A stretch of DNA of 64,000 nt from Streptomyces lydicus (GCF_001729485.1 NZ_CP017157.1:5580001-5644000), one strand, 5' to 3'; positions 44,221 to 52,745 are shown, counted from the stretch's first letter. Translations and numbers: made by a program. Notes: generated by a model from the sequence alone, not told the origin.

Positions 44221-45059
44221 GGCTGCACCAGCCCGTCGTAGGCGTCGGGGCGGCGGTCGCGGTAGAACGCCCACTGCTGGCGGACCTCGTCGATCAGGCC
44301 GAAGTCCAGGTCGCGGACGACCAGTTCCTCCTTGGAGTCGCTGGCGACCCCTCCGACGAACTGCCCGCGTGGATCGACGAAGTAGCTGGTGCCGTAGAAG
44401 TCGTTGTCGCCGTACTCCTCGACGCCGACCCGGTTGATCGCCGCGATGAAGTACTCGTTGGCGACGGCGGCCGCGGGCTGCTCCAGCTGCCAGAGGTAGG
44501 CGGACAGACCGCGGGAGGTGGCCGAGGGGTTGTAGACGAGCTGGGCGCCGTTGAGCCCCAACTGCCGCCAGCCCTCCGGGAAGTGGCGGTCGTAGCAGAT
44601 GTAGACGCCGATCTTGCCCACCGCGGTGTCGAAGACCGGCCAGCCGGCATTGCCCGGCTTGAAGTAGTACTTCTCCCAGAAGCCCTTGACCTGCGGGATG
44701 TGGTGCTTGCGGTAGCTGCCCAGGACCGTGCCGTCGGCGTCGATCACGGCCGCGGTGTTGTAGTAGAAGCCGGACTGCTCGACCTCGAAGACCGGGACGA
44801 CGATGACCATGCCGGTCTCCCGGGCGAGGTCCTGCATCCGCCGTACGGTCGGGCCGTCGGGGACCGGCTCGGCCCAGCGGTAGTGCTCCGGCTCCTGCAC
44901 CTGGCAGAAGTACGGAGCGTTGAAGACCTCCTGGAAACCGATCACCTTCGCGCCCTGCGCGGCCGCCGCTCTGGCGTACTCCTCGTGCTTCGCGATCATC
45001 GATTCGGTGTCGCCGGTCCAGGTCGCCTGAACCAGTGCGGCACGCACAACATCGGCCAT
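44217..45059 (-). CDS. Beta-ureidopropionase (nitrilase superfamily)
   Basis: A 280-residue nitrilase-family amidohydrolase. The catalytic triad is in GFQEVFNAPY (Glu), YRKHHIP (Lys) and VYICYDRHFPEGWR (Cys). FWEKYYFKPGN is characteristic of beta-ureidopropionase/N-carbamoylputrescine-type enzymes. It hydrolyses N-carbamoyl-beta-alanine, the product of dihydropyrimidinase. The start has AAGGAG 8 nt upstream. It is the first gene of a two-gene unit with the aminotransferase, under a promoter matching that of hydA. Confidence 0.92.
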   Translation of the reverse strand: MADVVRAALVQATWTGDTESMIAKHEEYARAAAAQGAKVIGFQEVFNAPYFCQVQEPEHYRWAEPVPDGPTVRRMQDLARETGMVIVVPVFEVEQSGFYYNTAAVIDADGTVLGSYRKHHIPQVKGFWEKYYFKPGNAGWPVFDTAVGKIGVYICYDRHFPEGWRQLGLNGAQLVYNPSATSRGLSAYLWQLEQPAAAVANEYFIAAINRVGVEEYGDNDFYGTSYFVDPRGQFVGGVASDSKEELVVRDLDFGLIDEVRQQWAFYRDRRPDAYDGLVQP

Positions 45060-45116
45060 GAGCTGCTCCTTTGTCGATGCGTCAGCCTGCGGCGCACGCG
45101 GGGATCCCCAGCGCGA

Positions 45117-45163
45117 TCTACGCGTGTGGAGGTGACCGTAAGCCTCGCTACGCACCGTGGCAA
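45117..45163 (-). promoter_or_regulatory. Beta-ureidopropionase promoter and operator
   Basis: On the minus strand TTGCCA (45163-45158), 17 nt, TACGGT (45140-45135), then the dyad TCCACACGCGTAGA (45130-45117) at the expected transcript start. The hexamers and the 11-nt block TTGCCACGGTG are identical to those of the hydA promoter. Confidence 0.65.
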
Positions 45164-45217
45164 GACCATCTCTCCCGTGGCGCGCCCCGGGAGCCACCGC
45201 GGCATCCCGAAAAACAT

Positions 45218-45258
45218 GACAGGCAAACTTGCAAGTTTGCCTGTCGTTCTTCTAGGGT
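45218..45258 (+). promoter_or_regulatory. MarR operator: perfect 28-bp palindrome over the -35
   Basis: The half-site GACAGGCAAACTTG (45218-45231) is followed directly by its exact reverse complement (45232-45245). TTGCAA at 45229-45234 inside it can serve as the -35, 18 nt before TAGGGT (45253-45258), which is 6 nt before the MarR start codon. Confidence 0.88.
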
Positions 45259-45264
45259 GGAAAT

Positions 45265-45696
45265 ATGCCGGAAAAGGACCAGGAACGCCTGGCGATCGAC
45301 CTGCGCGCGACCGTCTCGCAGCTGATGCGACAGCTGCGCGCCACGTCGCCGCGCGCCGAGCTCACCGCGTCCCAGCGCTCGGCGATCTCCCGGATCGAGA
45401 CCGAAGGGCCGGCCACCATCGCCGCGCTGGCCCGCGCCGAGCTGGTGCGCCCGCAGTCCATGCGGCTGACCGTCGGCGCGCTGGAGGAACGCGGGATCCT
45501 CTCCCGCAGCCCGCACCCGACGGACGGCCGCCAGGTGGTCTTCTCGCTCACCGACGAGGGCCGCCGGATGCTCGACGACATCCGGCAGGCCAAGCAGAAC
45601 TGGCTCGCGGTGGCCATCGCCGAGCGGCTCACCCCGGAGGAACAGCGGACCCTGGAGGCCGCTGCCGGGCTGATACGGCGGCTGATGCAGGAATGA
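45265..45696 (+). CDS. MarR-family regulator of the adjacent MFS transporter
   Basis: A 143-residue winged-helix MarR protein. The recognition region reads ATIAALARAELVRPQSMRLTVGALEERGILSR, followed by the wing SPHPTDGRQVVFSLTDEGRR. Helices at both ends form the dimer. Its ATG lies 6 nt after TAGGGT, so the mRNA is probably leaderless. The perfect palindrome at the promoter implies self-repression and control of the MFS gene, whose start overlaps its stop (ATGA). Confidence 0.94.
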   Translation: MPEKDQERLAIDLRATVSQLMRQLRATSPRAELTASQRSAISRIETEGPATIAALARAELVRPQSMRLTVGALEERGILSRSPHPTDGRQVVFSLTDEGRRMLDDIRQAKQNWLAVAIAERLTPEEQRTLEAAAGLIRRLMQE

Positions 45697-47183
45697 CCGA
45701 GCCCTCCGCCGCACCGGTTGGTCCGGCCGGGACGGGCGCCGCGCCGGGCCGCCCCGGCGGGCCCGCGGGCAGCGAGCGGGCCTTCGGCGCCCGGCTGATG
45801 ACGCCGCTGCTGCTCGGGTCACTGCTCAACCCGGTCAACTCGACGATGATCGCCACCAGCCTGGTGGCGATCGGCCGTGACTTCCACGTCGGCGCCGCGG
45901 ACACCGCCTGGCTGATCTCCGCGCTGTACCTCGCGAGCGCGGTGGGCCAGCCCTTCATGGGCCGGCTCGCCGACCGCGTCGGGCCGCGCCGGGCCTTCGT
46001 CGCCGGTGCGCTGGCGGTCTGCGCCGCCGGGCTGATCGGCGCGCTGGCACCGACCTTCTCCCTGCTGATCGTCTCCCGGGTCGTCCTCGGCATCGGCACC
46101 GCTGCCGCCTACCCCGCGGCGATGGCGATCCTGCGGGCCGAGTCGCGACGGCTGGGGGTGCCCACGCCCCGGCGCGTCCTCGGCCGGCTCTCCCTCGCCG
46201 CGCTGGCCAGCGCGGCCATCGGCCCGTCGCTCGGCGGCCTGCTGGCCGCGACCGCGGGCTGGCGGGCGGTGTTCGCGGTCAACCTCCCGCTGTCGCTGCT
46301 CGCCCTCGCCGGCGCACTGGCCTGGCTCCCGGCGGACCGGAAGGGCGGCGCCGGGGCCGGTCGACGGGCCCGCCGGGCAACCCGGGGAAACCCTCCGGCG
46401 TCCGGGCGCACCGCCCCCGTGTCCGGCTCCCTCGACCCGCTCGGCATCGGGCTCTTCGCGGCCGCGCTGACCTGCGCGATGCTCTTCCTGCTGCGGCTGC
46501 GCGACCCGCAGTGGGTGCTGCTGGCGCCGACCGGCGCGCTCACCGCCGTCCTGGTGTGGTGGCAGCTGCGCCGCCCGGAGCCGTTCATCGATCTGCGGAT
46601 GCTCGCCGGCAACCGCCCGCTGGTGCTCACCTACCTGCGGCAGGGCCTGACCTACCTGGTCATCTACTGCGTGCTCTACGGCTTCAGCCAGTGGCTGGAG
46701 GAGGCGCACGGCTACTCGTCCTTCCACGCCGGTCTGATCATGCTGCCGATGTCCGGCGCGGCCGCCTTCTGCTCGCTCGCGGGGGCGCGGACGAAAGGCA
46801 TCCGCGCCCCGCTGACCGTCGCCGCGGCCTGTCTCGCCGCCGGCAGCGCGATCTTCCTGCTGCTTCGGGGCACCAGCCCCCTGTTCGCGCTGCTGTGCGC
46901 CGCGGCGCTCTTCGGCATCCCCCAGGGGCTGGCCTCCACCGGCAATCAGGCCGCCGTCTACGTCCAGGCCCCGCCCGACGGCGTGGGCGCGGCCGCCGGA
47001 CTCCAGCGCACCGCCCAGTACCTCGGCGCGATCACCGCCGCCGGCCTGATCGGGCTGCTGTACGGGCAGCGGGCCACGGACGCGGGGCTGCACCGGATCG
47101 CCCTGATCGGTGTCGTACTGGGCCTGCTGCTGCTCGTCCTGACCCTCGCCGACCGCACCTTGCGCGCCCGCAGAGAACCCTGA
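45693..47183 (+). CDS. DHA2-type MFS transporter
   Basis: A 496-residue 14-helix MFS protein. Helix 1 has LLNPVNSTMIATSLVAIGRDF, motif A is RLADRVGPRRAFVAG, and motif C is SAAIGPSLGGLLAATAGWRAVF. A basic loop of about 45 residues near the middle (GAGRRARRATRGN...) separates two groups of helices. It is probably a proton-driven exporter induced when the MarR protein releases its operator. The substrate is unknown. Confidence 0.92.
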   Translation: MTEPSAAPVGPAGTGAAPGRPGGPAGSERAFGARLMTPLLLGSLLNPVNSTMIATSLVAIGRDFHVGAADTAWLISALYLASAVGQPFMGRLADRVGPRRAFVAGALAVCAAGLIGALAPTFSLLIVSRVVLGIGTAAAYPAAMAILRAESRRLGVPTPRRVLGRLSLAALASAAIGPSLGGLLAATAGWRAVFAVNLPLSLLALAGALAWLPADRKGGAGAGRRARRATRGNPPASGRTAPVSGSLDPLGIGLFAAALTCAMLFLLRLRDPQWVLLAPTGALTAVLVWWQLRRPEPFIDLRMLAGNRPLVLTYLRQGLTYLVIYCVLYGFSQWLEEAHGYSSFHAGLIMLPMSGAAAFCSLAGARTKGIRAPLTVAAACLAAGSAIFLLLRGTSPLFALLCAAALFGIPQGLASTGNQAAVYVQAPPDGVGAAAGLQRTAQYLGAITAAGLIGLLYGQRATDAGLHRIALIGVVLGLLLLVLTLADRTLRARREP

Positions 47184-47220
47184 GCCCCGACCTCCCGTCA
47201 CCGTCACACAAGGAGTACGC

Positions 47221-47775
47221 GTGCCCGCCACCACCCTCGACCCGCAGACCGCCCTGGTCCTGATCGACCTTCAGAAGGGCATCGCCGGCCTGCCCACCGC
47301 GCCGCTGCCCGCCGCCGAGGTGATCGAGCGCGGCGCGCGGCTGGCCGCGGCGTTCCGCGCCCGCGGGCTGCCCGTCGTCCTGGTCAACGTCACCGGCGGC
47401 GCGCCCGGCCGTACGGAGTCCGCGCCGCGCGGTGCCACGCCGCCCGCCGACTGGGCGGAGCTGGTGCCCGAACTCGACCGGCAGCCCGGCGACCTGACCG
47501 TCACCAAGCAGCGGTGGGGCGCCTTCCACGGCACCGGGCTGGACGCGGAGCTGCGCCGCCGGGGCGTCACCCAGATCGTCCTCGCCGGCATCGCCACCAG
47601 CATCGGCGTCGAGTCCAGTGCCCGCGCCGCGCACGAGCACGGCTACCACGTCACCGTCGCCACCGACGCGGTGACCGACCTGGACGGGACGGCGCACCGC
47701 AACAGCGTGGAGAAGATCTTCCCGCGGCTGGGGGAGACCGGCACCACCGAGGCGATCCTCACGCTCCTCGGGTGA
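47221..47775 (+). CDS. Isochorismatase-family hydrolase lacking the nucleophilic cysteine
   Basis: A 184-residue isochorismatase-fold protein. The catalytic Asp is in TALVLIDLQKGI and the Lys in TVTKQRWGAF. At the usual Cys position the sequence reads LAGIATSIGVESSARAA, with Gly instead of Cys, as in true isochorismatases such as PhzD that hydrolyse ethers without a thiol. No chorismate genes are nearby. The GTG at 47221 follows AAGGAG. It lies 37 bp after the MFS gene and may be cotranscribed with it. Its end overlaps the convergent amidase by 17 bp. Confidence 0.88.
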   Translation: MPATTLDPQTALVLIDLQKGIAGLPTAPLPAAEVIERGARLAAAFRARGLPVVLVNVTGGAPGRTESAPRGATPPADWAELVPELDRQPGDLTVTKQRWGAFHGTGLDAELRRRGVTQIVLAGIATSIGVESSARAAHEHGYHVTVATDAVTDLDGTAHRNSVEKIFPRLGETGTTEAILTLLG

Positions 47776-49252
47776 CTCCGGCCGGGTCGGGCGGCGCCGG
47801 GCGTCCGGCCGGCCGGCGCTCGTGCCAGCGCAGCGCGTCCTGGAGCTGGGCGGCCAGCGAGATCAGCCGGGGCTCGCTGTGGGCCGGGCCGAGGAGCTGG
47901 GCGCCCAGCGGCAGTCCGTCGCCGCTGAAGCCGGCCGGTACGTTCACGCCCGGCCAGCCGAGCACGTTCCACGGCCAGGCGTACGGGCAGGCGGCGATCA
48001 TGGCCTTGTCCGTCTGCCAGCCGCTCAGTGCGGCGAGGGTGCCGATGCGCGGTGGCGGGGTGGCGGTGGTCGGCGTCAGCAGGACGTCGTAGGGCCCGAA
48101 CAGGGCGCCGATGCGGGCTTGTTGACGCTTCTCGACGGCGCGGGCCCGGCGCAGTACGGGTCCGCCGAGCAGCCGGCCCATCCGCGCCGCGCCGCGCGTC
48201 CGGCGGTCCAGGAGGCAGCGGTCGGGCACCCGGTCCGCCCACTCCCCCACCCCGGCCGTGGCGCGCGGCACGAAGGCCAGCCCGATCAGCCCGTAGTCCG
48301 GCTCGGCCTCCTCCACGAGGTGGCCGAGCCCGGCCAGCGTGCGGGCCACCGAGGTCACCGCGGCCCGCACATCGGGGTGCAGCGGCTTGCGGGTGAAGGT
48401 GAGGGGCGCCTTCCAGGAGAGCGCGATCCGCAGCCGCCCCGGGTCGCGTCCGGCCGCCTCACGGGCCGCGACGGCCGGCGGCCGGTGCAGGTCGCCCTCG
48501 TGGTTGCCGCTGGCCACGTCCAGCAGCAGCGCGGCGTCCTCGACCGTACGGGCCAGCGGGCCGATGCCGGTGATGCCCTGGAAGGACTCGGGGTCCGGCC
48601 AGGTGGAGATGCGCCCGCGCTGGGGCTTGATGCCGACCAGATGCGACCAGGCGGCGGGAATGCGGACCGAGCCGGCCCCGTCGGTGCCGAGCGCGGCCGG
48701 TACGAGTCCGGCCGCGACGGCGGCGGCCGAGCCGCCGGAGGAACCGCCGGGGGTGTGCGCGAGGTTCCACGGGTTGCAGGTGTTGCCGAAGGCCGGGCCC
48801 TCGGTGAACGGCCACTGCCCCAGCTCGCAGGCGTTGGTCTTGCCGACGATGACGGCGCCGGCCGCGCGCAGCCGCCGGACGACCTCGGCGTCGCGTTCCT
48901 TGGGCGGGAACTCGCCGGCGCAGCCGAACGCGGTCGGCTCGCCCGCCACGTCGGTGTCGTCCTTGACCGCGACCGGCACCCCGAGCAGCGGCAGTTGCTC
49001 CCCGGCGGCCAGCCGGCGGTCGGCGGCCGCGGCCTCCAGCAGCGCCGCCTCGGCGCGTACCCGGCGGAACGCGTTGACGGTGTCCTGGGTGGCCTCGATG
49101 CGCTCCAGCGACCGGCGGACCAGCGCGGTCGAGGACACCCGGCCTTCGGCGAGCGCCCGGGCCTGTTCGGACAGGCCCTCCCACTCCCCCACCTCGCCGA
49201 TGTACCGGGCCGGGGCTCCGGGCCCGCTCTCCTGGCTCTCGTCAACGCTCAC
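47759..49252 (-). CDS. Amidase-signature-family amidase
   Basis: A 497-residue amidase. The Ser-cisSer-Lys triad is visible: Lys in LGVPVAVKDDTDV, the cis-Ser in TPGGSSGGSAAAVAAGLVPAALGTDGAGSVRIPA, and the nucleophile in the same block. TPTTATPPP near the end is typical. It hydrolyses an unidentified amide. The GTG at 49252 is preceded by AGGGAGG. It stands alone and converges on the isochorismatase-like gene. Confidence 0.92.
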   Translation of the reverse strand: MSVDESQESGPGAPARYIGEVGEWEGLSEQARALAEGRVSSTALVRRSLERIEATQDTVNAFRRVRAEAALLEAAAADRRLAAGEQLPLLGVPVAVKDDTDVAGEPTAFGCAGEFPPKERDAEVVRRLRAAGAVIVGKTNACELGQWPFTEGPAFGNTCNPWNLAHTPGGSSGGSAAAVAAGLVPAALGTDGAGSVRIPAAWSHLVGIKPQRGRISTWPDPESFQGITGIGPLARTVEDAALLLDVASGNHEGDLHRPPAVAAREAAGRDPGRLRIALSWKAPLTFTRKPLHPDVRAAVTSVARTLAGLGHLVEEAEPDYGLIGLAFVPRATAGVGEWADRVPDRCLLDRRTRGAARMGRLLGGPVLRRARAVEKRQQARIGALFGPYDVLLTPTTATPPPRIGTLAALSGWQTDKAMIAACPYAWPWNVLGWPGVNVPAGFSGDGLPLGAQLLGPAHSEPRLISLAAQLQDALRWHERRPAGRPAPPDPAGVTRGA

Positions 49253-49648
49253 GCTGCGTGCCCTCCCTGGGACCGCTCATTCGAACGGACGGTCCCAGGA
49301 GGCTAGTCGCCACCGCCTTGACCATCAACGACGCCGCGCGGCGCGGCACATCGACGACACACGGACGGCACACAGGGCCGCACGAGGGACCGTTCGTGCG
49401 CGGCGCGGCGGCGTGGTCGGCGCACCAGGCGGAGGAAGACCGTGTCGACGATCTCTTCGAGGACGTGCTCGGGTACGGGGGCGAAGGTCCTGAGGATTTC
49501 GTGGCGCAGCAGGTCGAAGGGGAGGGACTAGGTGCGTTCGGTGAGGAGTTCCGGTTCGACCTCGCCACGGTCGACGGGGCGGCCGAGAACGCCTCCCGGT
49601 GGCCCCGCCCTCGAACACCCGGCCGGGATGCCGCTACGCTCCCCCGCC
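49253..49648. other. 396-bp gap with a possible gene remnant on the minus strand
   Basis: No intact gene is convincing here. On the minus strand (about 49580 to 49390) one frame reads VDRGEVEPELLTERT, then a TAG at 49530-49528, then PFDLLRHEILRTFAPVPEHV and LEEIVDTVFLRLVRRPRRR. The amphipathic, helix-like character on both sides of the stop suggests a small gene broken by a nonsense mutation, but the complementary plus frame is also open. I do not recognise a family. Confidence 0.3.
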
Positions 49649-50392
49649 ATGGATGACACCCTGCTGCTCCTGACCGTCGCGGCCGTGGCCCTCGTCGTGG
49701 GGCTGGCGGCCGGCTGGGCCGTACAGTCGGCGGCGGTCCGCCGGAGGCTGGCCCGCGAGCGGAGCTTCTTCGGGCTGCCGGAGGGCTCGGAGTGCGTACT
49801 GGTCACCCACCGCGACAGCTCCTCGGCCCAGTGGAGCATCCCGCGCCACGACGCGCTGGCGCTGCTCGGGCTGGCCGCGGTGATCGAGAACTGCGGGGCG
49901 CACCCCGAGGTCGCGCCGCACGACACCGGTCTGCAGGGCTTCGGCGCGCGGACCGAGTTCTGCGTCGGCGACCCCACCGCGCACCGCAGGCTGGCGGCGC
50001 ACATGGCCAGTCTGCTGCCGGGCGTCGCGGTGCACCCGGGCGACGAGTCCGGCGCGGGCCGCGGCACGTTCGCGGTCGGCGGCTCGTCGTACCGGGTGGA
50101 GCCCGGCGCGGTGGAGTACGTCCTGCTGGCCCGGCTGACGGCCGGGGAGGGCGGCCGCCCGGTGTTCCTGGCGGCCGGCCAGCGGCCGGTCACCCACCGG
50201 GCCGCGGTGCGCCACCTCGTACGGAACCGGGCCCGGTTGGCCCGCAAGCACGGCGCCGACGGCCAGTTCTGCCTGCTGCTGAAGGTGGTCAACTCGCAGG
50301 CGTACGGCCCCGATGTGGTCGAGCTGGTCGCCGATGTCACCAAGGCCGCGACCGTGCCGGCGGAGCCGAAGGGGCACCGGGCGGCGGCCTGA
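49649..50392 (+). CDS. Membrane-anchored protein of unknown function
   Basis: A 247-residue protein I do not recognise. One N-terminal membrane helix (about 3-25, LLLLTVAAVALVVGLAAGWAV) is followed by a basic segment and a soluble domain. That domain includes SECVLVTHRDSSSAQWSIPR and FCLLLKVVNSQAYGPDVVELV. There are no obvious catalytic motifs. TACGCT lies 8 nt before the ATG with no ribosome site. It is followed 73 bp later by an antiporter gene. Confidence 0.75.
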   Translation: MDDTLLLLTVAAVALVVGLAAGWAVQSAAVRRRLARERSFFGLPEGSECVLVTHRDSSSAQWSIPRHDALALLGLAAVIENCGAHPEVAPHDTGLQGFGARTEFCVGDPTAHRRLAAHMASLLPGVAVHPGDESGAGRGTFAVGGSSYRVEPGAVEYVLLARLTAGEGGRPVFLAAGQRPVTHRAAVRHLVRNRARLARKHGADGQFCLLLKVVNSQAYGPDVVELVADVTKAATVPAEPKGHRAAA

Positions 50393-50465
50393 GTGCGCTG
50401 CCGCGGTGCCCGGAGCGCGGTGCTCCTGCCGGGATATGTCCGGTTGATCTGCGAAGCTCGTCGGC

Positions 50466-51566
50466 ATGATCGCATCTCTCCGTGCGCCCCTTCGGCACTG
50501 GACGACGGTGCTGCCGGTGCTGGCGGTGGTGCTGCTGGGCCTGACGTGGGGGCGCTCGCTGCCGCCCCCGCTCGTCGGGGTGGTGGCGTACTTCCTGGCC
50601 GGGGCGGTGCTGGCCGCGGTGCACCACGCCGAGGTGATCGCGCACCGGGTGGGCGAGCCGTTCGGCTCGCTGGTGCTGGCGGTCGCGGTGACCGTCATCG
50701 AGGTGGCGCTCATCGTCACGCTGATGGTGGACGGCGGGGAGAAGAGCGCCGCGCTGGCCCGGGACACCGTCTTCGCGGCGGTGATGATCACCTGTAACGG
50801 GATCGTCGGGCTGTCCCTGCTGGTCGGTTCGCTCCGGCGCAGGGTGGCCGTGTTCAACGCCGAGGGAACCGGGGCCGCGCTGGCGACGGTCGCGACGCTG
50901 GCCGGGCTCAGCCTGGTCCTGCCGACGTTCACCACCACCACGCCGGGCCCGCGGTTCTCCACCCCGCAGCTGGTCTTCGCGGCGCTGGCCGCGCTGGTGC
51001 TCTACGGCCTGTTCGTGGCCACCCAGACGGTCCGGCACCGGGACTACTTCCTGCCGGTGACCTCGTCCGGCGAGGTGATCGACACCGAGGAGCACGCGGA
51101 TCCGCCGACCGCGCGGGCCGCGCTGATCAGCCTGGCGCTCCTGGCGCTGGCGCTGATCGCGGTGGTCGGGCTGGCCAAGGCGGTCTCGCCGACGATCGAG
51201 TCCGGCGTGGCCGCGGCCGGTCTGCCGTCGTCGGTGGTGGGCATCGTCATCGCGCTGCTGGTGCTGCTGCCGGAGACCATCGCGGCGGTCCGCGCGGCCC
51301 ACCGCGACCGGGTGCAGACCAGTCTCAATCTCGGCCTGGGCTCGGCGATGGCCAGCATCGGGCTGACCATTCCCGCGGTCGCGCTGGCCACGGTCTGGCT
51401 GCCGGGCCCGCTGCTGCTGGGCCTGGGCGCCAGCCACATGGTGCTGCTCGCGCTGACCGTGATCGTCGGCACCCTGACGGTCGTCCCCGGGCGTGCCACG
51501 CCGTTGCAGGGCGGCGTCCATCTCACGCTGCTGGCGGCGTACATCGTGCTGGCCGTCAGCCCGTAA
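50466..51566 (+). CDS. ChaA-type calcium (or sodium/potassium):proton antiporter
   Basis: A 366-residue membrane protein of the CaCA superfamily with about 11 helices. The two ion-binding alpha repeats are HRVGEPFGSLVLAVAVTVIEVA and LLPETIAAVRAAHRD with NLGLGSAMASIGLTIP. Their conserved glutamates are present. An acidic loop (VIDTEEHAD) separates the halves. It probably exports Ca2+ or alkali cations in exchange for protons. It appears to be a single gene. Confidence 0.92.
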   Translation: MIASLRAPLRHWTTVLPVLAVVLLGLTWGRSLPPPLVGVVAYFLAGAVLAAVHHAEVIAHRVGEPFGSLVLAVAVTVIEVALIVTLMVDGGEKSAALARDTVFAAVMITCNGIVGLSLLVGSLRRRVAVFNAEGTGAALATVATLAGLSLVLPTFTTTTPGPRFSTPQLVFAALAALVLYGLFVATQTVRHRDYFLPVTSSGEVIDTEEHADPPTARAALISLALLALALIAVVGLAKAVSPTIESGVAAAGLPSSVVGIVIALLVLLPETIAAVRAAHRDRVQTSLNLGLGSAMASIGLTIPAVALATVWLPGPLLLGLGASHMVLLALTVIVGTLTVVPGRATPLQGGVHLTLLAAYIVLAVSP

Positions 51567-51670
51567 CCCGGGTCCCGGCGCGCGCCGGGTGCCAGCCGAT
51601 CGGGTAGGGAACCCCGCGCGTCCGGTGTCGCTCCCGCTCTCACCCGGGGCCGCGTGAGAGCACGTAGGAG

Positions 51671-52552
51671 ATGGAGTCGGACAAGCACACAATTTCCCGT
51701 TCCCGGCGGTGGTTCCTGCAGGCCGGGTTCGCGGTGGGCGCGCTGTCCGCGGGCCGCATCCTGTTCGGGCCGGACGAGGGGGCGTCGCCCGCGGGTGCGG
51801 AGGCGCAGGGGAAGGGCAGCCCGCCGCGCGCGCCCACCGCGGGCGGCGGTCCGGCCGCCCCGTCGGGGCGCACCGGCGGGGCGAGCACCACGGAGGCGTA
51901 CCGGCTCCGCCCGATGGCCGGGGAGACCTCGCTCTCCGGCCCCGGCGCCTCGCCGCCGCACCCCGAGGTGGCGCACGTGCTCGCCACCGACCGCCGGGAG
52001 ATCTTCCTGACCTTCGACGACGGGCCGCACCCGCGCTACACCCCGGAGATCCTGCGGGTCCTGCGCCGGCACGACGTGCGGGCCACCTTCTTCGTCATCG
52101 GGGAGCGCGCCGTGGCCTTCCCCGGCCTGCTGCGGGACATCGCCGACCAGGGCCATGTCGTCGCCAACCACACCTGGACCCACCGCCGGCTGCCGGCCCT
52201 TCCCCCGGGCGCGGTCCGCGCCGAACTCGGCCGTACCAGCGGCCTGATCGACGACGTCCTGGGCGCCGCGCCGACGCTCGCCCGGGCCCCGTACGGCGCC
52301 TGGGACGACCCGTCGCTGGACATCTGCAACGAGCTGGGCATGTCCCCGGTCGGCTGGGCGGTCGACTCGGAGGACTGGACGAGCCCCGGGGTGCCGGAGA
52401 TCGTCGGCACCGTCCTGGCGGAGGTCCGCCCGGGCGCGATCGTGCTGTCGCACGACGGGGGCGGCGAGCGCGGCCAGACCGTCGGCGCGCTGGACCGGTT
52501 TCTGCCCCGCCTGCTGGACGACGGCTACCGTCCGATCCGGATCACGCCCTGA
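51671..52552 (+). CDS. Tat-secreted polysaccharide deacetylase (NodB domain)
   Basis: A 293-residue carbohydrate esterase family 4 protein. The N-terminus SRSRRWFLQAGFAVGALSAG is a twin-arginine-type signal. A Pro/Gly/Ala-rich linker (40-80) precedes the NodB domain. That domain has motif 1 FLTFDDGPHPRYTP, motif 2 HVVANHTWTHRRL with both metal histidines, motif 3 RAPYGAWD and a terminal IVLSHDGGG. It probably removes acetyl groups from peptidoglycan or chitin-like sugars outside the membrane. A GGAG lies just before the ATG. Confidence 0.93.
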   Translation: MESDKHTISRSRRWFLQAGFAVGALSAGRILFGPDEGASPAGAEAQGKGSPPRAPTAGGGPAAPSGRTGGASTTEAYRLRPMAGETSLSGPGASPPHPEVAHVLATDRREIFLTFDDGPHPRYTPEILRVLRRHDVRATFFVIGERAVAFPGLLRDIADQGHVVANHTWTHRRLPALPPGAVRAELGRTSGLIDDVLGAAPTLARAPYGAWDDPSLDICNELGMSPVGWAVDSEDWTSPGVPEIVGTVLAEVRPGAIVLSHDGGGERGQTVGALDRFLPRLLDDGYRPIRITP

Positions 52553-52636
52553 GGAACGGGCGGGACGGGGCCGGGGCGAGCGGCACCCCTCGGGCGACAA
52601 AAGCCATCAATAGCCGAGAACGGTCACCCGGCGTGC

Positions 52637-52650
52637 TGACACCGGTGTCA
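52637..52650. promoter_or_regulatory. 14-bp palindrome in the 6C RNA promoter
   Basis: TGACACCGGTGTCA is a perfect palindrome. Its left half overlaps a -35-like CTGACA, about 15 nt before a -10-like TATCGT (52657-52662) just upstream of the predicted RNA. Confidence 0.55.
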
Positions 52651-52661
52651 ATGGTTTATCG

Positions 52662-52745
52662 TTCAAACGCAAGCGGGCTCCCCCCGTGCCCGCTGTGCCG
52701 CCCCGGCCGAATTCCCCCGTTCGGCCGGGGCCTCTCTCTTTGCGG
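52662..52745 (+). ncRNA. 6C RNA
   Basis: Two C-loop hairpins in tandem match the actinobacterial 6C RNA. Hairpin 1 is AGCGGGC/GCCCGCT (52672-52678, 52688-52694) with loop TCCCCCCGT containing six C. Hairpin 2 is GCCCCGGCCGA/TCGGCCGGGGC (52700-52710, 52721-52731) with a loop containing five C. The upstream TTCAAACGC segment and the following CT-rich run (CTCTCTCTTT) are also typical. Hairpin 2 probably serves as the terminator. The RNA is thought to act in trans through its C-rich loops. The exact ends are estimates. Confidence 0.88.

Noticed and set aside
44583..45692. N-terminal extension of the MFS gene
   Set aside because: The extension would cross the nitrilase promoter, the palindrome and the MarR gene. 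The ATGA overlap at 45693 is a natural start.
49258..49656. Plus-strand open frame between the amidase and the membrane-anchored protein
   Set aside because: It overlaps the start of the next gene, has no ribosome site or domain, and its complement looks more protein-like.
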